NCBI GenBank assembly: GCA_045591885.1
Contig: JAZNTT010000047.1
Coordinates: 1 to 57,913 of the forward strand
Reading direction: 5' to 3'
DNA from: Colimorpha_A sp045591885
GTDB lineage: Bacteria; Bacillota; Clostridia; Oscillospirales; CAG-272
Length of the DNA stretch: 57,913 nt
Under the pieces are notes generated by a model. That model did not search any database. It saw only the letters and a list, made by a program, of their open reading frames with translations, and was not told the origin of the DNA. The position numbers and the translations under genes were made by a program. Shown here piece after piece: positions 23,200 to 33,109 of this stretch; position 1 is the stretch's first letter; every line of letters starts with the position of its first letter.

Positions 23200-24792
23200 A
23201 TGAAAAAGGAAAAACAGCTTGACTCAAACGGTCAGCGAAAATTCGGCATACGAGACAAGCTCGCTTATGCGGCGGGAGATCTCGGCTGTAACATGAGCTT
23301 CTCGCTCAAAAACACGGTTCAGACATTCTGGCTCGTGTATATGATGCTCGAAACAGGGCTTCTTTCGATACTCCTTCTTCTCGTTCAGATCTGGGATGCG
23401 GTAAATGACCCGATGATTGGAACTCTTATCGACAACGACAGAAGAAAATACAAAATGGGCAAATTCAAGACCTATATTCTCATAGGTGCTTGCGGTCTGC
23501 TTGTCGGCGGAGCGGCAGTATTTCTTCCGTTCCCGGGCGCTCCGAAGGTTCTCAAAGCGATCCTTTTCGTGCTCGGATATATCGTATGGGACGCATTCTA
23601 TACGATTGCAAACGTGCCATACGGCTCAATGCTCTCGATCGTTACCGAGGATGTCGGTGAACGCGCACAGCTTTCGACGTGGCGCTCTATCGGCTCTATG
23701 ATCGGTAATATTCTCCCGAGCACTATTCTGCCTTTCCTTATTTGGCGTAAGGTCAAATTCGACGGCACGACCGACTTCCTCAGCAAAATCGAGATCCCGA
23801 AGGACGCGGCGGACAAATTCAGCCCCGATAATATTATTATCAATCCCCTAACGAAAAAGCCTTATGAAATAGGCGACGAAGTATTAAGCCCCCTTACGGG
23901 TAAGCCTCTTGAGGTTCTGCTTGGCGACAGAGTATTCTGGGCGGCGCTCATTATGGGAATCATCGGCTTCCTCGCGTTCATATTCATGATAAAGAATATA
24001 ACTGTCCGCGTTGACGAAAACACCGTCAAAACGAATGAAAAAACCGAAAAGTTCAACATCATAAAGGCATTCGGTAAGTTTATGAAAAACCGTCCCGCAG
24101 TCGGTGCGACGTTGGCGGCAATGGGTATGTTCCTCGGCATGAACGCGGCGGCAACCGCTACGACGATCATGTTCGCGACCTACTTCAATATGGCATCGCT
24201 TTCGGGGCTTGTACAGATGATAGGCTTCCTGCCGATGTTCTTCTTTATGCCGTTCATCACGAAGATCGTTAAGAAATACGGTAAAAAGGAAGCGTCGGTC
24301 GTCGGCACCGCGATATCGCTTGTCGGCGGCGTTATAATGCTCATCTTCCCGATGATAAGTAACGTAAAGACCTCGCTTGTCGTATATCTGCTCGGACTTG
24401 TTATCTACGGTATCGGTATGGGCTTCTACACCTGCGTATCGTGGGCAATGATGGGCGACGCTATCGACTATAACGAATGGAAATTCGGCACCCGTGAAGA
24501 AGGAACGGTATATTCGCTCCACTCCTTCTTCCGTAAGCTCGCACAGGGAATCGGCCCGTCTATGGTTCTTCTTCTTATGGGCTGGCTCGGATACAAGGCG
24601 AAGTACGGCACTATCGGACAGTCGGCGGCAACCTCGCACAATATGTGCTGGCTCGTAGCGGGACTTTATATGTTCAGCGCAGTGCTTCAGTTTATCGGCA
24701 TCGCGGTTATATATAACCTCGACAAGAAAACTCTCGATAAGATGAATACAGAGCTTGCAGAAAGAAAGGCAGAGGCAGAACAAGGAGAATAA
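23200..24792 (+). CDS. GPH-family sugar:cation symporter (MelB type)
   Basis: 530 residues with about 12 membrane helices, belonging to the glycoside-pentoside-hexuronide:cation symporter family. The N-terminal KLAYAAGDLGCNMSF and WDAVNDPMIGTLIDN motifs (the latter carrying the cation-site acids) and VPYGSMLSIVTED are typical. A soluble loop of roughly 50 residues near 180-240 is longer than in MelB. The AAAGGGAG site precedes the ATG. The next gene, a GH2 enzyme, begins 1 nt after the stop, so the pair probably imports and cleaves a beta-linked glycoside or glucuronide. Confidence 0.93.
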   Translation: MKKEKQLDSNGQRKFGIRDKLAYAAGDLGCNMSFSLKNTVQTFWLVYMMLETGLLSILLLLVQIWDAVNDPMIGTLIDNDRRKYKMGKFKTYILIGACGLLVGGAAVFLPFPGAPKVLKAILFVLGYIVWDAFYTIANVPYGSMLSIVTEDVGERAQLSTWRSIGSMIGNILPSTILPFLIWRKVKFDGTTDFLSKIEIPKDAADKFSPDNIIINPLTKKPYEIGDEVLSPLTGKPLEVLLGDRVFWAALIMGIIGFLAFIFMIKNITVRVDENTVKTNEKTEKFNIIKAFGKFMKNRPAVGATLAAMGMFLGMNAAATATTIMFATYFNMASLSGLVQMIGFLPMFFFMPFITKIVKKYGKKEASVVGTAISLVGGVIMLIFPMISNVKTSLVVYLLGLVIYGIGMGFYTCVSWAMMGDAIDYNEWKFGTREEGTVYSLHSFFRKLAQGIGPSMVLLLMGWLGYKAKYGTIGQSAATSHNMCWLVAGLYMFSAVLQFIGIAVIYNLDKKTLDKMNTELAERKAEAEQGE

Positions 24793-24793
24793 A

Positions 24794-27073
24794 ATGAGAA
24801 ACACAGTATCCCTTAATAAAGATTGGCTATTTGTAAAAAACACGGCAGACATCACCGCGCGCGAAGGCGAGGCGGTGAACCTTCCTCATTCATGGAACGC
24901 TATCGACGGTCAGGACGGCGGAAACGACTACTTCCGCGGCACCTGTCTTTACGTCAAGACCCTTATAAAGGAGGAGCTTCCGACGGCGGACAGATACTAC
25001 GTTGAGCTTCGCGGAGCAAACTCCTCGGCGGACCTCTACGTCGGCGGCAAAAAGCTCGCGCATCACGATGGCGGATATTCAACGTGGAGAGTAGATATAA
25101 CGGAGGAAATGACCGATAAGACCGAGATAGCTGTATTGGTCGATAATTCCCCCTCAGATACGGTCTATCCGCAGATGGCAGACTTCACGTTCTATGGCGG
25201 AATCTACCGCGACGTCAACCTTATTTGCGTGAACGAGACACATTTTGACCTCGATTATTACGGCGCTCCCGGTATTGCGATCACTCCGACGGTAAACGGT
25301 GCAGAAGCGAGCGTTGAGGTCGAGGTGTACGTTACGAATCTCAAAGAGGGACAGACGATCGTCTATACCGTCTACGATAAGGAAGAAAACGAGCTTTATA
25401 AGATAGAATCGACCGAGACAAAGGCGGTGTTCGACATGAAGAGCGTGCGCCTCTGGAACGGACGTAAGGATCCTTACCTCTACTGCTGTGAAGCGGAGAT
25501 AATGGAGAACGGCGAGGTCGTTGATAACGTGTGCAGCCGTTTTGGCTGCCGTACATTCAAGATCGACCCCGAAAACGGCTTCATACTCAACGGCGAGGAA
25601 TATCCTCTGCGCGGCGTTTCGCGCCATCAGGACAGATGGGGCGTCGGCAACGCGCTTCTTCCCGAGCATCATGAGGAGGATATTGACCTTATCTGTGAGG
25701 TCGGTGCAACCACGATCCGACTCGCTCACTATCAGCACGATCAGTATTTCTTCGATCTCTGCGACGAACGCGGTCTCGTTATATGGGCGGAGATCCCCTA
25801 TATCTCGAAGCACATGCCTCTCGGACGTGAGAATACTGTCTCACAGATGAAGGAGCTGGTATATCAGAACTATAACCACCCCTCGATCGTCGTATGGGGA
25901 CTCTCGAACGAGATCTCGATCGGCGGCTCCGACGATGATCTGCTCGAAAACCACAGAATCCTGAACGACCTCGTTCACGAGCTCGATAAGACACGTCTGA
26001 CGACCATCGCGGCAGTTTCGATGTGCAAGATGGACGACCCGTATCTGCTTATCCCCGACGTTGTTTCCTATAACCACTATTTCGGCTGGTACGGCGGAGA
26101 TACCTCGATGAACGGCCCGTGGTTCGATAAATTCCACGAGGTTCACCCGAATATTCCGATAGGCTGCTCAGAGTACGGCTGTGAAGCTCTTAACTGGCAT
26201 ACCTCCGACCCGAAGCAGGGCGACTATACCGAGGAATATCAGGCATACTATCACGAGGAGCTTATAAAGCAGCTCTTCACCCGTAAATATATCTGGGCAA
26301 CGCATGTATGGAATATGTTCGATTTCGGCGCGGATGCGAGAGCCGAGGGCGGCGAGAACGGACAGAATCATAAGGGTCTTGTCACGATGGACAGAAAGTA
26401 TAAGAAGGATTCCTTCTATGCTTATAAGGCATGGCTCGTTTCCCCGGAGACTGATCCGTTTGTCCATCTCTGCGGAAAGAGATATGTAGACAGAGTTGAG
26501 GACGTTACAAAGGTAACGGTCTACTCGAATCTCCCCGAGGTCGAGCTTTTCGTAAACGGCGAAAGCATCGGCAAAAAGACCGCTCCCGATCATTTCTTCT
26601 ATTTTGACGTCAAGAACACGGGCGAGAGTAAGATCGTAGCAAAGGCAGGCGAGCTTACCGACGAGGGAATCATTCGCAAGGTCGATACGATGAATATGGA
26701 CTACGTCCTCGTCGAAAAGGGCGCGGTTCTGAATTGGTTCGATATCACCGCTCCCGAGGGACGCTTCTCGCTCAACGATAAAATATCCGATATTATCGAG
26801 ACAAAGCGCGGAAAGCTCTGGCTCATCAGCATGGGACTCAAGCTCAAAAAGAAGATGAACGCAAACAAGAAGCAGAAGGACGGCGAAAAGAAGTCGGGAG
26901 GCTTCGACGTCGACCTCAGCGGAGGAGCAGAAAGCGGCATTATGCAGATGCTCGGCGGCTTCTCGGTGCTTCGTCTTTCGAGCATGATGGGAATGATGAA
27001 TATTTCCTTTACCAAGGAAGAGCTTCTCAAAATGAATAAGAAGCTTAATAAGATCAAAAAACCGAAGAGATAA
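24794..27073 (+). CDS. glycoside hydrolase family 2 (beta-galactosidase/beta-glucuronidase type) with C-terminal tail
   Basis: 759 residues, no signal peptide, so cytoplasmic. Jelly-roll domain (about 1-165), Ig-like domain (165-260) and TIM barrel (260-560). The acid/base is E373 in VWGLSNE and the nucleophile E460 in GCSEYGCEA. A Big-like module follows (YSNLPEVELFVNGESIGKK). The last 85 or so residues are unusual: Lys-rich (MNANKKQKDGEKK) with a Gly/Met-rich hydrophobic patch (MLGGFSVLRLSSMMGMM). The ATG at 24794 with AAGGAGA is chosen over an upstream in-frame start inside the symporter gene. Substrate cannot be fixed from sequence alone. Confidence 0.92.
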   Translation: MRNTVSLNKDWLFVKNTADITAREGEAVNLPHSWNAIDGQDGGNDYFRGTCLYVKTLIKEELPTADRYYVELRGANSSADLYVGGKKLAHHDGGYSTWRVDITEEMTDKTEIAVLVDNSPSDTVYPQMADFTFYGGIYRDVNLICVNETHFDLDYYGAPGIAITPTVNGAEASVEVEVYVTNLKEGQTIVYTVYDKEENELYKIESTETKAVFDMKSVRLWNGRKDPYLYCCEAEIMENGEVVDNVCSRFGCRTFKIDPENGFILNGEEYPLRGVSRHQDRWGVGNALLPEHHEEDIDLICEVGATTIRLAHYQHDQYFFDLCDERGLVIWAEIPYISKHMPLGRENTVSQMKELVYQNYNHPSIVVWGLSNEISIGGSDDDLLENHRILNDLVHELDKTRLTTIAAVSMCKMDDPYLLIPDVVSYNHYFGWYGGDTSMNGPWFDKFHEVHPNIPIGCSEYGCEALNWHTSDPKQGDYTEEYQAYYHEELIKQLFTRKYIWATHVWNMFDFGADARAEGGENGQNHKGLVTMDRKYKKDSFYAYKAWLVSPETDPFVHLCGKRYVDRVEDVTKVTVYSNLPEVELFVNGESIGKKTAPDHFFYFDVKNTGESKIVAKAGELTDEGIIRKVDTMNMDYVLVEKGAVLNWFDITAPEGRFSLNDKISDIIETKRGKLWLISMGLKLKKKMNANKKQKDGEKKSGGFDVDLSGGAESGIMQMLGGFSVLRLSSMMGMMNISFTKEELLKMNKKLNKIKKPKR

Positions 27074-27075
27074 GC

Positions 27076-27107
27076 GTAAAGACCTCGGCGAAAGCCGAGG
27101 CCTTTAC
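27076..27107 (+). terminator. terminator of the GPH/GH2 operon
   Basis: TAAAGACCTCGGC-GAAA-GCCGAGGCCTTTA just after the GH2 stop. The T-tract is short. The rest of 27108-27275 shows only a small CCGAG-GATTT-CTCGG hairpin near 27210. Confidence 0.65.
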
Positions 27108-27275
27108 TATGTTGGCGCGCTTCGGATTTCCTTACTATATATAAATACCGCCAAAATGTCGGTGTTTGCATAAATAGTTGCAAAAATATCACACCTATAA
27201 TGCAAAATACCGAGGATTTCTCGGCATTTTTCTACATTTATTGAATGATATTTCGCCTAAAATTGTAAAAGGTGG

Positions 27276-27304
27276 TTGACAAACGAAATTTTCCGTGATA
27301 AAAT
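27276..27304 (+). promoter_or_regulatory. promoter of the oligopeptide-type ABC operon
   Basis: TTGACA (27276-27281), 17-bp spacer, TAAAAT (27299-27304). It precedes a leader of about 125 nt and the strongly codon-biased SBP gene. Confidence 0.8.
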
Positions 27305-27438
27305 TGTTATAATCATATACTCCTATAGTTGTTTCGTTATGCAAATAGGTTTTAATGAGGGTAAAGCCGTTTGCGTGATGGGCCGATTGTGTGGGTAAGT
27401 GAAAGAACATTTTTTAATCCGTTAATGGAGGACATATC

Positions 27439-30198
27439 ATGAACAAGAAATTTAGATCCATTCTTGCGCTGGTACTGTGCTTCGTAATGGTATCAGCTGT
27501 TGCAACCGGCTGTGCAGACAACGGCCCCCGCGACACTTCCGTTACCTATAATACGACCACTACTACCATGCCCAGCAACTGGAACGAAATGACCTATGCT
27601 GATAACAATGATACTCAGATCATGAGCTACATTGGATCTTCCTTCTTCGATTACGACTACAAGTTCGAAAACGACAAGAAGTATAACGAAGACGGTACTA
27701 TCAACAAGGCAGGCATCGTTCCCGGCGCATACACCACCAACTACTCCGCAGCAACCAAGCTCGAGGACGTTACCTCGACTGTTGACGCAAAGTGGGGCTA
27801 TACTGACGCTCAAAAGGCACAGGGCGGCTACGCTTGGAAGATCACTCTCCGTGATGACCTTAAGTGGGACGACGGAACGCCCATTAAGGCAGCTGACTTC
27901 GTATATTCCATGAAGCAGCAGCTCGATCCTGCGTTCATGAACTTCCGTGCAAACACCTATTATGATACCCTCAGAATCAAGAACTCGAAGGCATACTTCT
28001 TCTCCGGCGCTCCTATCTATGAGAACGCTCCTTGGCTCGTATACGACGAGAAAGAAGAATGGTTCACCGAAGAGAGCTACCTCACCGAGTACTCCTTTGA
28101 CGATGACGGTTACGCATACGTAACTATCGACGGCGAGAAGGTTCCGCTTTACCTTTCTACCGTTCTCGTTAACAACTGCTTCGGCGCTGACTGGGCTACC
28201 ATTCACACCGAGCTCGGCTACGGTGCTGCAGGTTACTTCTATAAGCCTTACGAGGGCGAGACCGGCGAAGGCGTTAAGCTTCCTGCATACGTTGTAGCTA
28301 AGGAAAAGGCTGTAGACGCTGACAAAGACGGCAAGGGCGACGTTGACGCTGAAGGTAAGCCCGTTACCGAAACCGTTTACTATGAGGATCTCTACCTCAA
28401 GCTTTCCGCTAAGGAAAACGACCGTAACGTATTCCAGCCTAAGAAAGAGGACATGGACGACATCGAGGTTCTCTGCCAGAACTTTGCTGCTTTCGGCGCT
28501 GAATGGAACCTCTTCGTATTCCAGCTCACCGGCTACGGCGACAAGGTTGAGTGGGACACCGTTGGTATCTACTCTATCGACGCAGAGAACGCAATCGTTG
28601 TCTGCCTCGACGTAGCATTCAAGCTTATCAACGAAGACAACACTCTTAACTATCAGGCGGCATACTATATGTCCAGCCTTCCCCTCGTTCACCAGGCAAA
28701 GTATGAGGCATCCAAGAAGGAGCCCGCTGAAGGCGCTACTCTCTGGACTTCCAACTACAACTCTTCTCTTGAGACCACCGCTTCTTGGGGTCCCTACAAG
28801 CTCGTAGAATTTGAGGCAGGTTCTCACTACAAGCTCGTTAAGAACGAGAACTGGTACGGTTGGAACATGGAGCAGTACAAGGGTCAGTACAATATTGACG
28901 CTGTTTACTGCCGTAAGGTTGAGGAATGGAATACCGCATGGATGGGCTTCCTTAACGGTACCTACGACGACGCTTCTCTCCAGACTGATAACGCAGCAGA
29001 GTACGTAGACTCCAAGTACGTTTACTACACCTCCACCTCTACCGGTACCTTTGGTATGCAGCTCTTCTCGGACCTCAACGTCCTCAAGAACAGCGAAAAC
29101 AACAACGGTATCCTTGCTATCAAGGACTTCAGACACGCATTCAATCTCGCTCTTAACAGAAGCGACATCGTTGAAAAGATCTGGCCCGGCTCCGCAATTC
29201 CTTGCTTCGGTCTCGTAAACGTTGCATACTACTACGATATCGAAAACTCCTCTACTCTTGCTGACGGCGGTCAGTACAGAAACACCGAAATCGCTAAGGC
29301 AGGTATCCTCCGCGCTTACGGCTTCACCGAAGCTGACGGCAAGTGGTCCTCCGGCGAGCTTAAGGACCTCTCTCTTGACGAGGCATACGAGGCTCTCACC
29401 GGTTACAACCCTGTTCTTGCGAAGGAAAAGTTCGCAGCAGCCGTTGCTGAGCTTACTGCTAACGCAGACAAGTACGGCTACGACGCTACCAAGGACATCA
29501 CTCTCGTTTACGGTTCTTCCGCAGATACCGACAAGCAGAGATTCCGCGCTAACTACCTCCAGGAGATCCTTTCCGACCTCGCTAAGGGTACTTCCCTTGA
29601 AGGTAAGATCAAGGTTAAGTTCGACGCATCCGCAGGTTCTAAGTGGGCAGAAGCATTCCGTTCCGGCAAGACTCAGATCGGCTTCGGTTACGGCTTCTCC
29701 GGTAACCCCTTCAACCCCTTCGATATCATCGGCGCATTCGTTAACCCTGATGACGATCTCAACTACCACATGTACTGGGATACCTCTAAGATCGATATGA
29801 CTCTCACCATGCCCGCAGGCGACTACGAAGGCGCTGGCGAGACCATCACCATGAGTGTACAGAACTGGTACTTCTGCCTCAACGGCCTCGCAGAGTCCGA
29901 AAAGCAGGCAAAGACCTACAACTGGGGCGCTGGCTTTGCTCCTACCGAAGCACGTCTTATGATCCTCTCCGCACTTGAAGAGCTCACCATCGGTGAGAGC
30001 CGTTCCGTTATGCTTATCGCTGACTCCGGCGGATCCTTCCTCGGTGCTAAGTTCTCCTACTTCTCTTCTGAAGAGAACGTATTCATGGGCTTCGGCGGCA
30101 TCAGATACATGGAGGTTAACTATAACAACGCTGATTGGGCTGACTACGTTAAGTCCATGGGCGGTAAGCTCGAGAAGGAATACAAGAAGTCCGAGTAA
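27439..30198 (+). CDS. oligopeptide-type ABC transporter substrate-binding lipoprotein (SBP family 5)
   Basis: 919 residues. Lipoprotein signal with lipobox VATGC (C25), then a Thr-rich linker. Family 5 features include WKITLRDDLKWDDGTPIKAADFVYSMKQ-like text near residue 135-155 and the later NLALNRSDIVEKIWPG block. It is much longer than OppA (about 540), with extra segments between 170 and 400. It binds a peptide or another ligand outside the membrane for the following permeases. Codon use is strongly biased (GCT, TAC, AAC, TTC, CTC), unlike its neighbours, as expected for a very highly expressed protein. RBS GGAGG lies 8 nt before the ATG. Confidence 0.92.
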   Translation: MNKKFRSILALVLCFVMVSAVATGCADNGPRDTSVTYNTTTTTMPSNWNEMTYADNNDTQIMSYIGSSFFDYDYKFENDKKYNEDGTINKAGIVPGAYTTNYSAATKLEDVTSTVDAKWGYTDAQKAQGGYAWKITLRDDLKWDDGTPIKAADFVYSMKQQLDPAFMNFRANTYYDTLRIKNSKAYFFSGAPIYENAPWLVYDEKEEWFTEESYLTEYSFDDDGYAYVTIDGEKVPLYLSTVLVNNCFGADWATIHTELGYGAAGYFYKPYEGETGEGVKLPAYVVAKEKAVDADKDGKGDVDAEGKPVTETVYYEDLYLKLSAKENDRNVFQPKKEDMDDIEVLCQNFAAFGAEWNLFVFQLTGYGDKVEWDTVGIYSIDAENAIVVCLDVAFKLINEDNTLNYQAAYYMSSLPLVHQAKYEASKKEPAEGATLWTSNYNSSLETTASWGPYKLVEFEAGSHYKLVKNENWYGWNMEQYKGQYNIDAVYCRKVEEWNTAWMGFLNGTYDDASLQTDNAAEYVDSKYVYYTSTSTGTFGMQLFSDLNVLKNSENNNGILAIKDFRHAFNLALNRSDIVEKIWPGSAIPCFGLVNVAYYYDIENSSTLADGGQYRNTEIAKAGILRAYGFTEADGKWSSGELKDLSLDEAYEALTGYNPVLAKEKFAAAVAELTANADKYGYDATKDITLVYGSSADTDKQRFRANYLQEILSDLAKGTSLEGKIKVKFDASAGSKWAEAFRSGKTQIGFGYGFSGNPFNPFDIIGAFVNPDDDLNYHMYWDTSKIDMTLTMPAGDYEGAGETITMSVQNWYFCLNGLAESEKQAKTYNWGAGFAPTEARLMILSALEELTIGESRSVMLIADSGGSFLGAKFSYFSSEENVFMGFGGIRYMEVNYNNADWADYVKSMGGKLEKEYKKSE

Positions 30199-30240
30199 TT
30201 TCGGATACGAACCCGTTAGGAATTATTAAACCCTAATAAA

Positions 30241-30274
30241 AAGCGGTGGGCGAAACTCCTTTCGCTCACCGCTG
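30241..30274 (+). terminator. hairpin after the SBP gene (partial terminator or mRNA stabiliser)
   Basis: AGCGGTGGGCGAAA-CTCC-TTTCGCTCACCGCT. It lacks a good T-run, so it may protect the abundant SBP message and reduce read-through into the permeases. Confidence 0.6.
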
Positions 30275-30504
30275 ACTTCGTCTTTGCAATAAGACAAAAA
30301 ACGCACAATAATCCCCATATAACAGTAAAATCGCACTGAACAAGATAAAAAAAGACAGCATACGGCAGAACAGCTTGGCTGTAATTTTGTTTTCTGCCAA
30401 GCTCCCTCACAAATCTCCCCAACACGGTTGCGTTGGAGAGGACTGTGACGGTTTTTACCGTAATTTTTAAGCAGGAAAATAACAATAACAGAGGAGAAAG
30501 ACCT
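30275..30504 (+). other. SBP-oppB spacer with further hairpins
   Basis: No gene is supported. It holds AGCTTGGC/GCCAAGCT (30372-30403), CCAAC-ACGGTTGC-GTTGG (about 30418-30437) and ACGGT-TTTT-ACCGT followed by T5 (about 30448-30468). Together with the hairpin at 30241 this is consistent with graded expression of SBP over permeases. Confidence 0.45.
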
Positions 30505-31512
30505 ATGTATATGTTTAAATATGTGACGAAGCGTCTTGGCTTGATGTTGTTCACCTTCCTCATCATTTTTACGATGTGCTTTACACTCATCAAGCTCCTT
30601 CCTATCCCGACGAACGCACTTCCGGGACAGGACCCCGAGATCGTCATGAAGACTCTCGAAGGACGCGGCTGGATCACAAACATCCGTCCGGCGGCTAACG
30701 GAACGTATGATTACGACAGAGTTCCGATACTCATCCAGTTCGGAAACTATATCAAGAGAATATTCACCGAGGGCGACTTCGGTATCGTAACTACCTACGG
30801 TGAGTATATGAACATGAATATTTGGGAGGTTTTCGTAGAGCATCTTCCCCCTACGATCCTCATCAATATCTACTCGACCCTGATCGGCGTACCGATCGGT
30901 CTCGGTCTGGGTATTTTGGCTGCGCTCAAAAAGAATAAGTGGCAGGATCAGCTTATCAACGTTATCATAATTCTTTTGATATCCATGCCTTCCATCGTAC
31001 TTGCGCTCATGCTCCAGTACATATTCTGCTTCACGCTCGGCTGGTTCCCGCTGACGATGTCAACGAGTAACGAGTATTTCACGTGGGAAGTATTTCATTC
31101 GATGATCCCCGCAGTCTTCGCGCTTTGTCTCGGCTCTATTGCCGGCTACGCACGTTTCACCCGTGCAGAGCTTTCCGAGGTCTTGACGGGCGAGTTTATG
31201 CTCCTTGCGAGAACGAAGGGACTTACGAAGCGTCAGGCGATCATGCGCCACGCTATGCGTAACTCGATGGTCGTAATCTTCCCGTCGATCCTTAGTGAAT
31301 TTATCTCGGTCCTTTCGGGCTCGCTCATCATCGAGAAGATGTTCGGAATCAACGGTGTCGGAGGACTTTACCTTAACTCTATCACCTTCCAGGACTATGA
31401 TTTCTTTATGCTTCTGTCGGGCTTCTATACCTTGGTCAGCTTGACCGCAGGTATCGTTATCGACATAAGCTACGGCTTCATCGACCCGAGAATCAGAATG
31501 GGGGCTAAATAA
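30505..31512 (+). CDS. OppB-type ABC permease
   Basis: 335 residues with six membrane helices; the N-terminus (MFKYVTKRLGLMLFTFLIIFTMCFT) and the EAA-like loop ARTKGLTKRQAIMRHAMRNSM are typical of DppB/OppB permeases. A large outward loop (about 35-110) contains NALPGQDPE, which fits the family. The ATG at 30505 has GAGGAG 8 nt upstream; an earlier in-frame start lies in the hairpin region. It pairs with the OppC-type permease 2 nt downstream. Confidence 0.93.
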   Translation: MYMFKYVTKRLGLMLFTFLIIFTMCFTLIKLLPIPTNALPGQDPEIVMKTLEGRGWITNIRPAANGTYDYDRVPILIQFGNYIKRIFTEGDFGIVTTYGEYMNMNIWEVFVEHLPPTILINIYSTLIGVPIGLGLGILAALKKNKWQDQLINVIIILLISMPSIVLALMLQYIFCFTLGWFPLTMSTSNEYFTWEVFHSMIPAVFALCLGSIAGYARFTRAELSEVLTGEFMLLARTKGLTKRQAIMRHAMRNSMVVIFPSILSEFISVLSGSLIIEKMFGINGVGGLYLNSITFQDYDFFMLLSGFYTLVSLTAGIVIDISYGFIDPRIRMGAK

Positions 31513-31514
31513 TT

Positions 31515-33104
31515 ATGGACAAGACAAAGAACATATATGATATCCCCGCCGAAAAATTTCAGTTTGCACGAAGAAACGACCTGCTCCACGACAGTAAGTT
31601 CGACACCAAGCCGGTAAGCTATTTCCAGGGCGCATTCCGCCGCTTCTGTAAAAACAAGGGCGCGGTCGTTGGCGGAATTATAATCGTAATATTAATACTT
31701 TTCGCAATAATTGCACCCTTCTTCACTCCCTTCCAGCCCAAGTACTATGATATGTCGTACGCACACGTCGAGCCCAAGAACGAGTTCTTCGTAAAGCGCG
31801 GCTTCGATTTCTGGGACGGCTGCAGAGAGAAGAAGACCAACTACCTTGGATATATCAAGGACTGTGCTCTTGCTCAGGAAACGGGCAGAGAAGTAATTAA
31901 GAACGGTAAATATTCGGTAAGTGAAGACGGTACCAACTATACCTACCGTTACGATACCTACTACGGCGTCGGCTTCGGTAAATATAAGGTCATCTCCCGA
32001 GAAAAATTCGAGGCGATACAGAAGTATCAGCTCGAGACCGGCAGACAGGTGCTTTATCCCGTCGTCAAGTTCTCGGACAGACCCACGCACACCAAGAACC
32101 AGTACGAGGCAGCATACTATTACCAGGTAGAAGACCAAAAGGCGGCTACCTTGCGTCCCAAGGTTGATGAAAACGGCAAGGTAATTCCCAACTATTGGAA
32201 ATACGAGGCAAACGACGTCTCGAACCAGATAGCAGAGTACAATTCTCTCCGTATCGAAGGCGAAAACGGTATAACGGGTGAGGACGGCAAGCAGTACTTC
32301 TATGCTTACGGCCGTAAGGTCGACGGAGGTATAGAGGTCAGAGCCGAATACTACGAGTACTATATCTACGAGCATACACAGGAAAAGAAGGATGGTATCA
32401 CCAAGCCGGTATTCTGGTTTGGTACGACCAGCACCGGTAAGGACATCTTCGCATGCCTTGCATACGGTGCAAGATTCTCCTTTATTTTCGCCAGCGTCGT
32501 TGCAATTGCAAACTTCATAGTGGGAGTTATCTGGGGATCCATCTCCGGTTACTTCGGCGGAAAGATCGACCTTTTCATGGAAAGATTTTCCGAGATACTC
32601 GGCTCCGTGCCTACCATGATCGTTATTACGCTTCTCAAATATCACATGGGCTCGTCCAGCCAGGCGCTCGTCCTGTTCATCGCGTTCTTCGCGACGGGAT
32701 GGATCGGTATGGCAGGCAGAACCCGTATGCAGTTCTACCGCTTCAAGAATCAGGAGTACGTTCTTGCGGCAAGAACGCTCGGCGCACGCGACACGAGAAT
32801 CATGTTCAAGCATATCTTCCCGAACGGTCTCGGAACGATCGTTACGAGCTTTGCTCTTGTCATTCCCGGTATGATCTACTCGGAGACCAGTCTCTCCTAC
32901 CTTGGAATCATCAATCTCGAAGCAGGAAACACGACTTCGGTAGGTACGCTTATTGCAGCGGGACAGCAGTCCATCATTGCTAACGCGGCATACGTTGCAC
33001 TCTTCCCGTGCTTCTTCCTGGTTCTGTTGATGCTCAGCTTCAACTTGTTCGGTAACGGTCTGCGCGATGCGTTCAACCCGTCACTCAGAGGTTCGGAGGA
33101 TTAA
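31515..33104 (+). CDS. OppC-type ABC permease with a large extracytoplasmic insertion
   Basis: 529 residues against about 300 for OppC. A cytoplasmic N-terminus leads to TM1 (about 52-72). Residues about 75-290 then form a Tyr-, Lys- and Glu-rich soluble domain with no membrane segment, before the five-helix core from about 315. The core carries the EAA loop AARTLGARDTRIMFKHIFPNGL and the usual C-terminal LRDAFNPSLRG. The inserted domain must face outward and could contact the oversized SBP. I do not recognise it as a known domain. Confidence 0.9.
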   Translation: MDKTKNIYDIPAEKFQFARRNDLLHDSKFDTKPVSYFQGAFRRFCKNKGAVVGGIIIVILILFAIIAPFFTPFQPKYYDMSYAHVEPKNEFFVKRGFDFWDGCREKKTNYLGYIKDCALAQETGREVIKNGKYSVSEDGTNYTYRYDTYYGVGFGKYKVISREKFEAIQKYQLETGRQVLYPVVKFSDRPTHTKNQYEAAYYYQVEDQKAATLRPKVDENGKVIPNYWKYEANDVSNQIAEYNSLRIEGENGITGEDGKQYFYAYGRKVDGGIEVRAEYYEYYIYEHTQEKKDGITKPVFWFGTTSTGKDIFACLAYGARFSFIFASVVAIANFIVGVIWGSISGYFGGKIDLFMERFSEILGSVPTMIVITLLKYHMGSSSQALVLFIAFFATGWIGMAGRTRMQFYRFKNQEYVLAARTLGARDTRIMFKHIFPNGLGTIVTSFALVIPGMIYSETSLSYLGIINLEAGNTTSVGTLIAAGQQSIIANAAYVALFPCFFLVLLMLSFNLFGNGLRDAFNPSLRGSED

Positions 33105-33109
33105 GTCAG

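Noticed and set aside
27311..27438. Riboswitch in the leader of the family 5 SBP gene
   Set aside because: About 125 nt long with only a weak CCTAT/ATAGG pairing and no recognisable core.
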